A stretch of DNA of 64,000 nucleotides, taken from positions 12,388,966 to 12,452,965 of the forward strand of contig OU015490.1 in NCBI GenBank assembly GCA_907164885.2. The letters are read 5' to 3'. The translations under genes were made by a program, and so were the position numbers. The notes under the pieces were generated by a model. The model was given only the letters and a program-made list of their open reading frames with translations, did not search any database and was not told the DNA's origin. This DNA is from Dolomedes plantarius (Eukaryota > Arthropoda > Arachnida > Araneae > Dolomedidae). Positions 48,716 through 60,305 of this stretch are shown piece by piece (the first letter of the stretch is position 1; each line of letters opens with the position of its first letter).

Positions 48716-50053
48716 ATAACATTTTATAAACATAATCCCTCATATATCCATGTTCCATTAATACCAATATTTACTCATATATATAATCATTACATCATAT
48801 TAAATTGTTTTTTACGAATTATCGGTCATCTCCTTAAACATTTTATACTCAAATAACATCCTCATCGGGCTCTATATTAGTTATTAAGGCTACACACTGA
48901 GAAGCAATGACAGTAATATAAAAAGGAAACGAAAAAAGTCGGTACCTCGAAAGATGACTGTTGGATCACTATGATGGGCGGGTGGCACTCGTAATGAAGT
49001 ACTTCGTTGTATTATCATCGCACGGAACTAGGGCACTTTCTTCGTCTGGTATAAGGCTCCGTCAATCATGGCAGACACTCTACACGGGACACTGGGGCAC
49101 GCTCATCATCGGTTCTCTGACTCCTTCACTCCTTGCAGACCCTCGGCACGGGACACTGGGCGCTCCACACTACTTCTATCTCCAAACTTCTAACTAACTC
49201 TCATCATAGGTTATATGTGTCTTACTATCTTATTTCATATTATTTTATCTTATTAATGCTGACTCTACCTCTTACAATTTCCATTGGTCATATTATTACC
49301 ATGCCATCGCCATTCGTCCGTGGCTGCCTCTTCTCAATCCCCTTTTCACCAATGCGCATCGAGGACGGGATTTCTAAATTCTCCCTCTAACTTAACATTT
49401 TCCAGTACTTCGGCTTCAGGATGGCCTGTTTTATATCTATCATAAATTTAGTGTTCCCTTTCTTCTTTTCTTCTATTCGTGCAACTCACTCCCTTTAAAT
49501 TTTTATCTTATACTTTTTGCTACAAGCACAATCTATATTTTTTAGTTTCGATATATTGCTGGCTTTCTCCCCTTCTCTTTTTATTGCCCGTCATTTGCCA
49601 TGTTTCTTTCTTACATTTAGCAATTATTTTACTTCGTCCTGTAATTTTCAATTCTCCTGCCCCTGGCCATTACACTACTGTCATGTCCCTATGACAACAT
49701 CCGCAAACTTTTGTTAAATAATACTAAAGCTAAACACTGAAAAGTATTCTAAGTATAGTTTCAATTTAACAAGATAGTTAACGTTTACATTTGTGTGACT
49801 AAATAATGATGTTCATTGTAGAACAAACTAATTTCAATATTTCTGTCATTTTTGCTCCAAGAACTTAACGCGAGGAGATTGCCTTTAATTAATATTTTTT
49901 TCATATCCCTTATACTGTTTTTCTGTCATATATTACAGAACTAAAATCATTTTATTTTACTTTCTATTAATTTTCTCTGATGGACATTGACTATTGCTGT
50001 AGGCCGTACTTTGTGCTGTAATATGTGTTCTAGATACTTATTTCCATGTTTCT
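48716..50053. other. Non-coding interval, locally GC-richer at 48900-49400
   Basis: CACGGGACACTGGG recurs at 49084 and 49147 with similar flanks (a small tandem duplication). The pyrimidine-rich 49400-49700 stretch has open frames on the plus strand, but they show no domain or codon signature I trust. Confidence 0.4.
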
Positions 50054-50470
50054 ATTAACTCGCTTTCTTGTTTGTTTGTGTGTTTGTGTGTTTGTCCAGT
50101 ACAAATCTTGCAATCGAATTTTAACTAACTTTCCGGTAAGCTAGACATTTGAAACTTTTAGAATAGATCAGAAAACGATGACAATGCATTTTTAAAAATA
50201 CTTTTAGCCATATTTAAGCAGGCTTGAATTCATTTTCAGTTAATTTTGTTTTGTAGACTGGTGGAGACATCTATCGACAGGGACGGGGACAAAAAGTTAA
50301 ACGCAAGTTAACTTCCAATTAACTTCATTTTCTTTCAAGTTGATGGGATGATACATCAAAAATTTTTTAAAAAGTATTTATTAATACATAGCATTGTTAA
50401 GTTTATATGATTCAACAGAAAATTTAAAAACATGGTATATAAAAAGTCTTTTTATCTTGAAATTATTTAA
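50054..50470. repeat. Dispersed ~420-bp repeat, copy 2
   Basis: Partner of 41799-42218. It carries one extra GTGTGTTT unit near 50085 and scattered substitutions. Confidence 0.85.
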
Positions 50471-51266
50471 AATTTTGTTTGAGAGATACAGAATTAAACC
50501 TGATGGAAATTTTTTATTTCGCGCTGTTGAGTAACTATATTTATTTTTATTGGTTTCAATAGTAATTTCTTAAAGTGTATTTCTCAATTCTTAATATTAT
50601 GATTTTCAACATTTGGCAATAATGTGTGGAGTGCAATATTTTGTGTGACTTAACCGATTAGATAAGTGATAAAAACATCCAATTTAGTGTTCAAATTTAT
50701 GTTTTCTACTAAAGAAAAAAAATGAAATAATTGTTTAGTAATACCAAAGTACTTACGTATTTAGAAGTTAGAATGTCACTGACTAATTTACTTTACTTTT
50801 TTGGTGATGAAATAACACTAAACGATTGACCGTTATCATCAAGTACATGTTCAGTGTTTGGATTTCAACGATTTACATTGTAGTACGGACTTAACTGGAT
50901 TGGTTTCTGAAAAAAGTTGCTTAGTATTCGGTGGCCAAAAATAACTTTGCCATTGAGTGGCGTTAATCGTTATTATTGAGAATTTTTTTTTTTTATGAAT
51001 GTAAAAAGTTCGAAGTCAAGCAAGTGCTTTAACAGTAAAATTTCAAAAATTTCAGAAATTGAATTTAACTTTGTGAATGGCTAATTTAAGACATTGCCCC
51101 GTTTTAAAACTCAAAAGTCATGCATTGCGTTGATTGGTAGAAAGAGCTATTTTTAATGAACTATTTTACTTCTTTTCTTTTGTCATATCTTGAGAGTATG
51201 GATGGAGTGCATTATTTTTATTGCTTGCATATTATGCATTACACTATTATATCCCCACAAATTTAC
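50471..51266. other. AT-rich non-coding interval
   Basis: Nothing supported. Confidence 0.5.
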
Positions 51267-51286
51267 ATTTTTAGACTATATAGATG

Positions 51287-51548
51287 ACGCCCGGTGGCGT
51301 AGTGCCACACCACAGGTACAGGGTTCGATCTTGCAACTGGGCAAGGTCGACTCAGACATCCATCCCTCTAGTGGGTCAATAAAATCAGGACCAAGCATGC
51401 TAAGGAATTAAACTCTGAGGGTCCACGTCAGGTTTACCACCTGACTGAGACAATGCTGTATGTCACCCCAAGCCCACGGTCAAGAAAGAGGAGATGGGCA
51501 CCGCCGGCCTTGGTCCACAACGGACTATTGCGCCGTGAGTTTGATTAG
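51287..51548 (+). repeat. tRNA-derived SINE
   Basis: The head CGCCCGGTGGCGTAGTGCC is followed by box B GGGTTCGATCTT (51321). The body ends CTATTGCGCCGTGAG. Imperfect target duplications TTTTAGACTATATAGATGA (about 51268-51286) and TTTTAGAGTATATGGATGA (51549-51567) define its ends. The fragment at 14031-14112 belongs to the same family. Confidence 0.8.
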
Positions 51549-51650
51549 TTTTAGAGTATATGGATGATGCATATCCATGTTTGCCAAAAGAGCTAAGTAG
51601 AAAGCATTTATGTTATTATTTTTATTATTAACAGCAGGTCACTGTTATGG

Positions 51651-51683
51651 ATCAGCGATGTAACGTACACTTACATCGCTGAT
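51651..51683. repeat. Perfect 13-bp stem hairpin
   Basis: ATCAGCGATGTAA and TTACATCGCTGAT around the loop CGTACAC, followed by a further copy of ACATCGCTGATTG. Confidence 0.8.
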
Positions 51684-52317
51684 TGAACATCGCTGATTGC
51701 TTCGTACACAATTTTAATCCAGTGACGCCATTGTAATCCTCACCAGGACATTCGGGTATAAAATTATTATCACTTGTTAGCTATTTTAATCAATATAAAA
51801 TTTGAAAATTAAGATTTAAAAATCTAAAAGGACTTTTTTTTATTTAAACAAAATCAAAGATTCTGGAATCATTATAATAGTATGTGCATTGGTGACCTAA
51901 AGTTTTTATGATGCCATATCGTGGCCTAATAATTTTACATGCTAATTAGTTTGCTTTATTTCTCTCAGTGAAAAATTGCCACCAAAGATCCCCCTTCTTT
52001 TGAAATGCCTCTACAATCAGGAAAAAAATCTCAATTCCCGGCTACTGTTCACATGTACAATTTTCGGTTCCTATAAGTACAATAATCCTTCTGAAAAATT
52101 ATATAGTAATTCTCAAAACATAATCTCTTCGAAAGATCCCCCCCATACAAAAGTCAGATGGGAGGATATTGTGATGTGCCCTTTAGAGATAACTTACAAA
52201 TTAATGACCTTCACTCTCGCAAGCGAAAGACATTGAATTGTTATTGATATAGTATTGAACACAGTTTGCGTAGCTGTCTATTATCGGTATAGTGCCATTT
52301 GATATGAGAGTATAGGA
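51684..52317. other. AT-rich non-coding interval
   Basis: No domain-bearing frame; the 86-residue frame at 51976-52236 is unidentified. Confidence 0.45.
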
Positions 52318-52469
52318 CAGGCATACTCAGCCTTTTTATCTCTCGAGCCGCATGCACATGTTGCTAAATTCCGCGGGCCGCAACATAGTATACTATACCT
52401 CATACTATATTTATGTAAAAAAAAAATATTCAGGTAGTCTCTTCTAACGAAACTATCGTTGGTTATTAA

Positions 52470-52505
52470 CGTAGGATTACTTATCGTTGATTACCTCTTA
52501 TGTAC

Positions 52506-52571
<66 letters not shown>

Positions 52572-52749
52572 GTGTGTGTGTGTGTGTGTGTGTGTCAGTC
52601 AGTCAAAATTTTGACGCATTTTGGTACTTTTCTGTTTAACTATTTACTGTTTGTCCAAGCGATACAGACTGGGTTTGGCGCTCTGCCAAAATTATAAAGC
52701 GTGGAATTTTTCTTTCTGGAGGACCATTATGGAGGAACGTAATCCTACG
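52470..52749. mobile_element. TTAA-type MITE carrying a microsatellite
   Basis: Short inverted termini CGTAGGATTAC (52470-52480) and GTAATCCTACG (52739-52749) are flanked by TTAA at 52466-52469 and 52750-52753. The 280-bp interior holds the (AT)n(TG)n tract and no gene. Confidence 0.75.
52507..52595. repeat. Compound microsatellite (AT)n(TG)n
   Basis: AT dinucleotides to about 52569, then TG to about 52595, inside the MITE. Confidence 0.95.
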
Positions 52750-53750
52750 TTAAAAATAAAACTCGAAACCTAAATGTATTCAAATGTGTATTTTCAAATG
52801 AGTAGCATTTTTGGTGTGGAGACAAACTTTTGAATTCTTTAGGCAAATCAAGTTTTTATTTGCTATATGCTACTCTCAATACGTTATGAAGGTATCAAAC
52901 AGAAAGTTGATTTTTATATGCGTTATTGGCATATTTCATTTTGGAATTGGATCATTCACAAATATATGTCGATGAGCAACATGTGGCACCTTTGTACAGT
53001 TTTTATTTTATTTTTCAGGTACTCATTGTTGTCCTTATTTAAGCCTCTAAAGCTTCATCACGGTATTTGTTTCACTAAACATTTTCTCCCAACTTCTAAT
53101 CTCCGTACAATACGGATTACCTTGAAATCAATGATTGTATGACGTTATAATTAATCCAAATCATGGACAAACCAACTGAGTGTAACCGGTAACACCATAC
53201 ATTTACAGAAGCAATGTAAATGTAAAAAGACACTTTTGAAAATCTTAGATTGCAGATATGTAGCGGTATATATATGTAGCAGTGGTGTATTACGATGGGA
53301 GTTAAAGTGTGCCATATATTTTAATATCCTTCATGATATCTGTGGAATTGATTTGTAAGTTATAACTGATTTTAACTTTGTGTTCGTTGAGAATAAAAGT
53401 CATTTTTTTTAACCTAAAGTATTAAAATTTCCAGAAACTTCAACGTGCTTTTATTAGATCTACCGATTTTAAGTTTTGTTAACCCGGAAATTTTTAGAAA
53501 TTCTTGATAACACTCGTTTCCAAAATTATGTTTAGAAAAGCATTTGCCTTATAACGCGTGTGAGATTCTAAGGCCGAACATTTAAGCTTGGTGGGCCGCA
53601 GTTGAAGTTCTCCTGTACTAAGAGGAATAGCAACAAATTAATAAGAGTTTTTAACTCGGAGATACTGAAATAAATTTGATGTTAATTTTAAGAGGGGTTT
53701 GACTCACAAACGCATAAAAATGTGGGGAAAAAGATCAATTACATGAGATT

Positions 53751-53805
53751 TTGCGAGGGTTACCTTAAGAGGCTTGGGGCAAGCCTCTTAAGGTAACCCT
53801 CGCAA
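53751..53805. repeat. Perfect 26-bp stem hairpin, 3-base loop
   Basis: TTGCGAGGGTTACCTTAAGA and the next six bases (GGCTTG, 53751-53776) pair perfectly with 53780-53805 across GGG. It is GC-richer than the surroundings and has no coding frame. Confidence 0.9.
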
Positions 53806-54241
53806 GAAATAATTTTTGAAAAAAAGAAAATGAAATATGGAGTAATAGGAAACATAGACGGGAAAAACAAGATACTCAAAAATTATTTTTTAAATTAATA
53901 AACATAATATTGTCACAAAACTATAATTTAAAGAACTACGCAAAAATGAAGGATGTCAGGTCATACAAGTAGAAAGGAAAAATAACTGACATGATATGTG
54001 CAAAACGGCAAAAATAAATGTTAGTAAAGTAATTTATTTAGAATCTAGCTTAGGATACACAAAATACTTTCTTTTAGCATAAAATCCTCCTATGAAACTT
54101 TTATGTAGAAAATAAGTTTGGCCATATAGAATATGTCTACAATTAGATATATAACCATCAATAATGTTTCTTAAAATTAAGTTAGAAACTACATAGAGCT
54201 CCGTGTATAATATTTATTTATATCTTAGATATATTACACAT
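53806..54241. other. AT-rich non-coding interval
   Basis: Nothing supported. Confidence 0.5.
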
Positions 54242-54242
54242 T

Positions 54243-54316
54243 GTCGGTGTTCTGTAAAACGGGCGAATATGTATGTGAATCTCTATGGGTATTCTCCCTT
54301 TTTACAGAACACCGAC
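54243..54316. repeat. 17-bp inverted repeat, 40-bp spacer
   Basis: GTCGGTGTTCTGTAAAA (54243-54259) pairs with TTTTACAGAACACCGAC (54300-54316); partial pairing continues inward (GGGCGAATA/TATTCTCCC). Confidence 0.8.
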
Positions 54317-54560
54317 GACATGTTCGAAAGTATTTTTCTAATATAAAATCCCCCCCCCCACTGCAGGAAATTTTCGAATTTTCCAAACTTGTGAACAATT
54401 AGGTTGATTGATTAGTTGTTGGTTTAGAGCACCACGGCCAACTTTTAGATAATCACTCTCAACTAAATAGGATAAATGTACTATAGAATAAGTAAAAACA
54501 AACAAAACTTTTAGGATATTTCTTTGAAAATTATTTCCATCTTTAGATGTGACATCTAGC

Positions 54561-54617
54561 AATCACACGCATGCAATCACACGCACACACAATCACACGC
54601 ACACACACACACACACT

Positions 54618-54648
<31 letters not shown>

Positions 54649-54649
54649 G
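54561..54649. repeat. Compound (CA)n-rich and (AT)n microsatellite
   Basis: AATCACACGC units grade into CA dinucleotides and then AT. Confidence 0.95.
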
Positions 54650-55847
54650 TGTATTTCACCGATTCTTATGATTTATATTTTTCTATTTTAGAGAGGAAAA
54701 AAACACTGAATATAGTTGATTTATTAAATTATTTAATTAATTAAATATTGACATGCAGTTTTAATTAATTAAATAGTTTGATTGAATTCCGATTAAATAG
54801 CACGATAACTTGAAATCAGAATCAATATTTTTTTTATTTCTGAAAATTCTCATTTATTAGGTAAATGGAAAATGGCAGTAACATAAAACTATGAGAATTT
54901 TTTCCAAACTTTCTTTTAGAATTATTATAATATTTTCTCGAATTATAAATTAAATGTCTTATAAATGTGTAAAAAAAGTTATTTCTTACTTTATACCCTA
55001 AACGCCTAATACAAGTTATTTATCTGCAAAATACACAAAACTTAATATCGGTTAAAAATTATCCAGCAAAATGAATTACTTGGTTAAGTTAATAATTATG
55101 CCTCGTTTCATTCCATTATCATTAAAAACAAAAGCTTCTCTGGAGAAACTCTTGTTTTCAGAGGAGAAATTTATTATCTTTATCTGTTTAATAAATTCTT
55201 AAAGGTAAAGCTTCATCAATGGATGCGTAAAATAATTAGTGGAGTATTTTATTTTATTTAATATTTTTGAGCAAGGCCTTTAGAGGCTTAAATTTCTTCG
55301 ATACCATGGATAGTTAGTAAAATTCCTTTTTTATAGATTTTCAGTCTCAAATATTTTTTCCTGATAATTTTTCAACATAAATAAAATTCAAAGATAATTT
55401 TTCGAACCATTGTATTACCTGAAAGGAACACATACTAGATATCAATTAATGAAGGGGAAAATAATTTTCTATAAACTGTTTCTAGGATAACAGACTTTCC
55501 AGAAACTCAGAAAAGAGACTAAGTTTATTAATAGATAATATTGATTAAATGTTTCTTTTCGATTGATTATATTTAGGAAGTCTACAATAGTAAGGAATTT
55601 TAGCGTACATAAAAACTTTTTAGGTGATAACAGTGCTTTGCAACTTTAATGCTTTCATCAAATTTGTCAACGAAATAGCTGGACTAAGAAATTTTATACC
55701 GATTTCTCCCACAATAATCCAAAATATGTAACCCATTTCATATCAGTTATTAAAATAGCACAAATATGAAAAAGAAAAATACGATATACATTGAAATAAT
55801 AAAAAGAAATTCTACAAAAACCAACTGATTTTCCCTTAAAATTTCTC
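54650..55847. other. AT-rich non-coding interval
   Basis: Nothing supported. Confidence 0.5.
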
Positions 55848-56990
55848 TTCCTGGAAAGTTAAGATTATTAAAATGATATTTCAGATAAGTAGTTACAAAT
55901 AAGTGTATGAAAATTTTAGAATTGTGGGTGAAAATTATGAATTTTATGTATCACAGGAAATCGGTTTTCACGTAAATGAAATTAACAAAATAAAGGAAAT
56001 AAAGAGCGAAAGTTTTTAAACTGTATTCATTTTAATTAAACCTCGAATGATTAATTGATTTCATCATTCCGTTCAAGTTACGAATTTATCTGAAATATGT
56101 GTGCACTGCTGAAAACAAGGATATATGAACCACTGTCTTCATATAAAATAACCAGACCAAATTCGTACTGATTATCGGTACGATTTGTACTGATAATTCG
56201 TACTGTTTTATGTTATTTATTTCAGAGAGCTGCGGGCCTTTGCTTTTCACTTCCTGGATCATTTACACTATAAAAACATTTCAGATAAACTAATTATAAA
56301 TACAGTGTATAAAAGATTTAAATTATGGGTGAAAATTATGAATTTTATGTACCATAGTAAATCTATTTTTAAGTAAATTAAATTAACAAAATAAATGAAA
56401 TAAAGAGCAAAAGTTTTTAAACTGTATCCATTTTAATGAAACAGTGAATGATTATTTAATTTCATCATTCCGTTTAACTTGTAAAGTTCTCTGAAATATG
56501 TGTGCATTGCTGAAAACAAGGATATATGAACCACTGTCTTCATATAAAATACTCAGAACAAATTTGTACTGATTATCGGTACGATTTGTACTGATTATTC
56601 GTACTGTTTTATGTTGCTTATTTTAGAAAGCTTTGTGCCTTTGCTTTTCACTTCCTGGATAGTTAACACTATAAAAATGATATTTTAGTTAAACTAATTA
56701 AAAATGCAGTGTAGGAAATATTTAGATTATGGGTGAAAATTATAAATTTTATGTATCACAGGAAATTTGTTTTCAAATAAATGAAATTAACAAAATAAAT
56801 GAAATAATAAAGAAGGTTTTTAGACTGTATCCATTTTAATTAAACAGCTAATGGTTATTTGATTTCACCATTCCATTTAACTTACAAAGTCCTCTGAAAT
56901 ATGTGTGCAATGCTGAAAACAAGGAGAAATGGACCACTGTCTTCATATAAAACACCCAGAACAAATTCGTACTGATTATCGGCGAAAAAG
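55848..56990. repeat. Satellite-like tandem array, ~400-bp monomer, three copies
   Basis: The phrase GGGTGAAAATTATGAATTTT (or one-base variant) occurs at 55926, 56337 and 56731, periods of 411 and 394 bp. CTTCCTGG starts each unit near 55848, 56250 and 56651. Each unit contains TGAAATATGTGTGCA, TGAAAACAAGG, CCACTGTCTTCATATAAAA and GTACTGATTATCGG. The third copy breaks off near 56990. Non-coding. Confidence 0.9.
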
Positions 56991-58217
56991 AAATCTATTT
57001 CGGAATGTGAAAAAAAATCAGCTATGTTCTGATCATATTCTGTGAGATCGAAAAACACGGCTTTCCGTTTGTGTTTTTGTTCCTAGGGGAAAATTTTTAG
57101 GTTTTACAAGGTTCTTAAATCTCTTCCTGACAACCAGATAAAATCGACTATAGAATGGATTTAGTTTGTTTGATCCAACCACTGTAATTGTGTTTGTGTG
57201 AAAGATTTTTCATGCTGGCGAAGAAAAAAAAAATATTTGAAAGAAGTGCATTGTTATTTTCCTTGAAATGATACAAAAGTGTTGCATTGTTCGATATGAT
57301 TGATGCATGTGTGTGGAAATAGTTCGAAATATTTTAACACATATTGCGCCTTGCTTGATTATATTTTTAAGGCTTCAGATCTTAACAATCATAAATTTTA
57401 ATACTATTGCAGTAAAATATACAGAAAAACATATTTCCATCTACATGTGGAATCAAAAAAAAATTATGTTAAAATTTTCTGCGCCAAAATTAAATTTGTC
57501 AAACATGGAATATCAATAACTTATGTGAGAAATAAAATTTTCCATTTTACTAAGAACTGCAATAATTTCATAATTCTGTGCAATATACATGAATATTTTA
57601 TTCTGCTATAGCCGTAAAATATGCAACCTGTTTTAAAACATTTTGATTGACATGGCGATTTACAAATAAATCAAAGAAAAATCAGATATGCTGAAGTATA
57701 GATAATTTACAATACAGGTGTGGAAGCAATTTAATTTATAATTCATGAAACAAAGAACAAGATAATTTAAAATAACCCCTGTGATTAATATTTAAACTGT
57801 CTCATTACGGTTTATATATTCCCACATACAAGTTCTAATTCAGAATGATTAGGATAGCTCAATGTTTGTATTATGCAAAGTATACACAAAAAAGAAAATT
57901 ATAATAAAATTAGAAATGAAATTTTTATGGAGAAATGATTTTTATTGAGGCAAATTTTATGTTTCAAAAGTGAGTTTATCTTTAAAATATTTAGATGGAC
58001 TAGAATTCGTAAGTTTAGAGGTGGATTACAAATTTGAAAGTTTTTTGCTGCAAAACTTATAACTTTTAAACAGCTTAGTAAAGCCGATTAAACGATATTT
58101 CTGAATGTACTAATATTGAATGAACTAATATATTTTAATGTTCACAGCATATCCATAGCATGCTTATTGGATGGTTATTACAGTGTTTTTCATATTACTA
58201 TCTACCCAACAAACACA
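56991..58217. other. AT-rich non-coding interval
   Basis: Nothing supported; the 70-residue frame at 57307 is unremarkable. Confidence 0.5.
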
Positions 58218-58219
58218 AG

Positions 58220-58437
58220 ACTGACGGCAACTTGACGGGCCGGTGCTGGAGGCGCCGGCAGAACGATAGGCTCGGGGGAAATGATCCGTACCGTTGCCGG
58301 GTGACTTACGAATCTCCGACGGGGGATCCCGTATTGTGTACCCTTTTGAGGGCCGGTGACGGTTGGATGGTAATCGACCCGAAATCGCTTTTCCAAAACC
58401 GTCCCGGAATTGGTGCTCCGATTCGTAACCAGAAGTA
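58220..58437. other. GC-rich exon-like island, unidentified
   Basis: An abrupt GC-rich segment in very AT-rich DNA. The plus-strand frame is open to TAG at 58436 (GGNDPYRCRVTYESPTGD, then AGDGWMVIDPKSLFQN). Two minus-strand frames are also open, one ending in a Pro-rich ISPEPIVLPAPPAPARQVAV. On plus, an AG at 58218-58219 after CTATCTACCC could be an acceptor and GTAACC at 58425 a donor, giving a 205-bp exon. On minus, GCAG before 58451 is a possible acceptor and a GTAAGT lies inside. I recognise no domain in any frame. It could be a conserved exon of a host gene, a recent insertion or a structured repeat. Confidence 0.4.
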
Positions 58438-59666
58438 GCAGAAATCTGCATCAGAATTATGGATTTGAAAGGGAAGGCAAAGATTAAATTAAATAGACTT
58501 TTCAAAAATATTTATTTCATTGTTGTGAAACTTCTTTTACGCGGAAAATTCCCATAATTTTCCTTGTATGTAAAGATTGTATTATGTGAAAATTCGCATA
58601 ATACAATTATACAATTATATGTAAAGATTGTATTCTGTGTGTATGTTTTTAACTCCCTAGAAGCTTATAAAAACAGATAAAAATTAGTTTCATTGTTTAT
58701 TTTTATATATTACTGTAGAAATTAAATATCTACTTAAAAATGGGTCCTTGTTGCACCACTCTTTATTTATAACAGAGGAAATAGTGATAAAATTTGTATT
58801 TTTTTAAAATTTCTTTTATAGTATATTAAAATAATAATATATATTTTTGTAGATAAAATATTCAAAATATATTTTTCAGGAAACTTACATATTCTAAGAA
58901 TTTCTAATTGTTAGATGCCATTATAAAACAACTAATTTTGTAGAACTTTTTCTCGAATTTCATTGTATTAATTTTACAGTAACATATTCTTATAATACAC
59001 ATTTGAATGAAAGAAAAGGAATTTTAAATTAACAGTTAAAATAAACAAATCACACATATTTAGAAAAACATTAATGTAATGTAAATAAAGGAATCACGCC
59101 ATTATTCAATCCAGTGTTCACCGCAGTTCCATCACATCCAATTGCAGTAATGTTAAGTGTTGGTCGTAAACATATTTGCAATTGCTTAATTTTCAAGCAT
59201 TTATTTCAAACGGGTTTGATTTTGATTTTTAAACGCGATGCTATACACTATGGCTGTGTTGTGATATAGACAATAGACCGTCTAAGCTCATGAAGTACCT
59301 GAGAGAGCTATAGGCTCGGTAAGAAAATTACGGGGCACTCTATTCATTTTGAGATTGATTCAACAAGTATGATAAATAATAAAAAAGGGGAAAAAAAGAT
59401 GAGACATAGCAAATTTGAAATTGATTGTGTAGGAATTAAGATTAAAGAATAAGGTTAAGATAAATTTTAAAAGATTGTATTTTAAAATTTAAGGCATGAA
59501 TTATTTAATTTTTTAGAACTTCCTAGAGTTTAATTTATTAAATTACTATGATTAATATAAATAATGTAGTAAAGTTTTAGCTTGAAATTTACGTTAAAAA
59601 TTAAAAATTCCCTAAAACTTCGGAGAGGGAACCAGAGATCCTGTCATGATGATTTCTAACTTTTTT
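58438..59666. other. AT-rich non-coding interval
   Basis: Contains AACTCCCTAGAAGCTTATAA (about 58650), a diverged copy of AGCTCCCCAGAAGCTTATGA at 59790. Otherwise nothing. Confidence 0.5.
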
Positions 59667-59934
59667 CACTTCATAAGTATTTTCTAAGTTGACCTAATAA
59701 TTGTAATATCTTTGTAATTTCTCTTCAATTCACTTAAAAACTTACTCTTCACTTAAAAAAGAGGGGGAGGAAGTCGTCGTCTGTGTTTTTAGCTCCCCAG
59801 AAGCTTATGAAAACAGAAAAGAAAATTCTCAGCTACCAAAATATGTTATCACTTCATAAGTATTTTCTAAGTTGACCTAATAATTGTAATATCTTTGTAA
59901 TTTCTCTTCAATTCACTTAAAAACTTACTCTGTA
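59667..59934. repeat. Direct repeat pair, ~84 bp, 183 bp apart
   Basis: CACTTCATAAGTATTTTCTA through CACTTAAAAACTTACTCT occurs at 59667 and 59850, apparently identical. Identity this high next to diverged repeats indicates a recent event. Confidence 0.9.
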
Positions 59935-60010
59935 TTCATTAAGTGTCATTCCTAATCTTTTCACATAATTTTCTAATCGTTTGATTATTTTTTTGCGGAA
60001 CACCCCTTTG

Positions 60011-60054
60011 TTTTAACCATGAAGTTACAGAGTACTGTAGCTTCATGGTTTTAA
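60011..60054. repeat. Hairpin around the sequence AACCATGAAG
   Basis: AACCATGAAGTTACAG (60015-60030) pairs with CTGTAGCTTCATGGTT (60035-60050) with one mismatch across a 4-base loop. Confidence 0.8.
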
Positions 60055-60059
60055 CTAAC

Positions 60060-60299
60060 TTTGAATTCAAACTGATCGCTCGGCGCCATGATTTTTTTTC
60101 GGAGAGGAAAGGCGTGTCGTATAGTTTGAATGGCAGCTCCCTCGACCAATGGGCAACAGATAATACTCTCAGCTGAAATCTGCCTCTCGTATGAGCTTAA
60201 AATGCGTGACTGGCGCTATTTTCATAACCCTAAAATTTTAGATTGCACGTGGTAAAGGACAAAACTGGATATATAATATACCCAGAGAAAATTTTCAGG
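60060..60299 (+). promoter_or_regulatory. Candidate promoter and untranslated first exon
   Basis: A GC-richer patch with CTCGGCGCCATG, a CCAAT-type GACCAATGGG (about 60144) and GACTGGCGC precedes a consensus splice donor CAGG/GTAAGT at 60299/60300. This is the composition expected of a housekeeping-type promoter plus first exon. The next good acceptor in view is at 62094, on the same strand and in the same orientation as the P-element-like sequence that follows. No coding start is evident in this exon. Confidence 0.4.
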
Positions 60300-60305
60300 G
60301 TAAGT

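Larger units (their letters stand above)
52318..53615. mobile_element. Possible hAT-type remnant
   Basis: The left edge CAGGCATACTCAGCC with CGCGGGCCGCA inside and the right edge TGGGCCGCAGTTGAAGTTCT plus CCTG resemble the CAGG...GGGCCGC ends of hAT elements. An 8-bp duplication is not convincing and no transposase is visible, so this is tentative. A TTAA MITE lies inside it. Confidence 0.35.

Noticed and set aside
52318..53615. 8-bp target duplication for the possible hAT remnant
   Set aside because: GTATAGGA and TACTAAGA do not match well enough, so the element is listed only with low confidence.
58164..58505. 113-residue minus-strand open frame across the GC-rich island
   Set aside because: Three frames are open here, so length alone cannot choose among them; only the island itself is reported.
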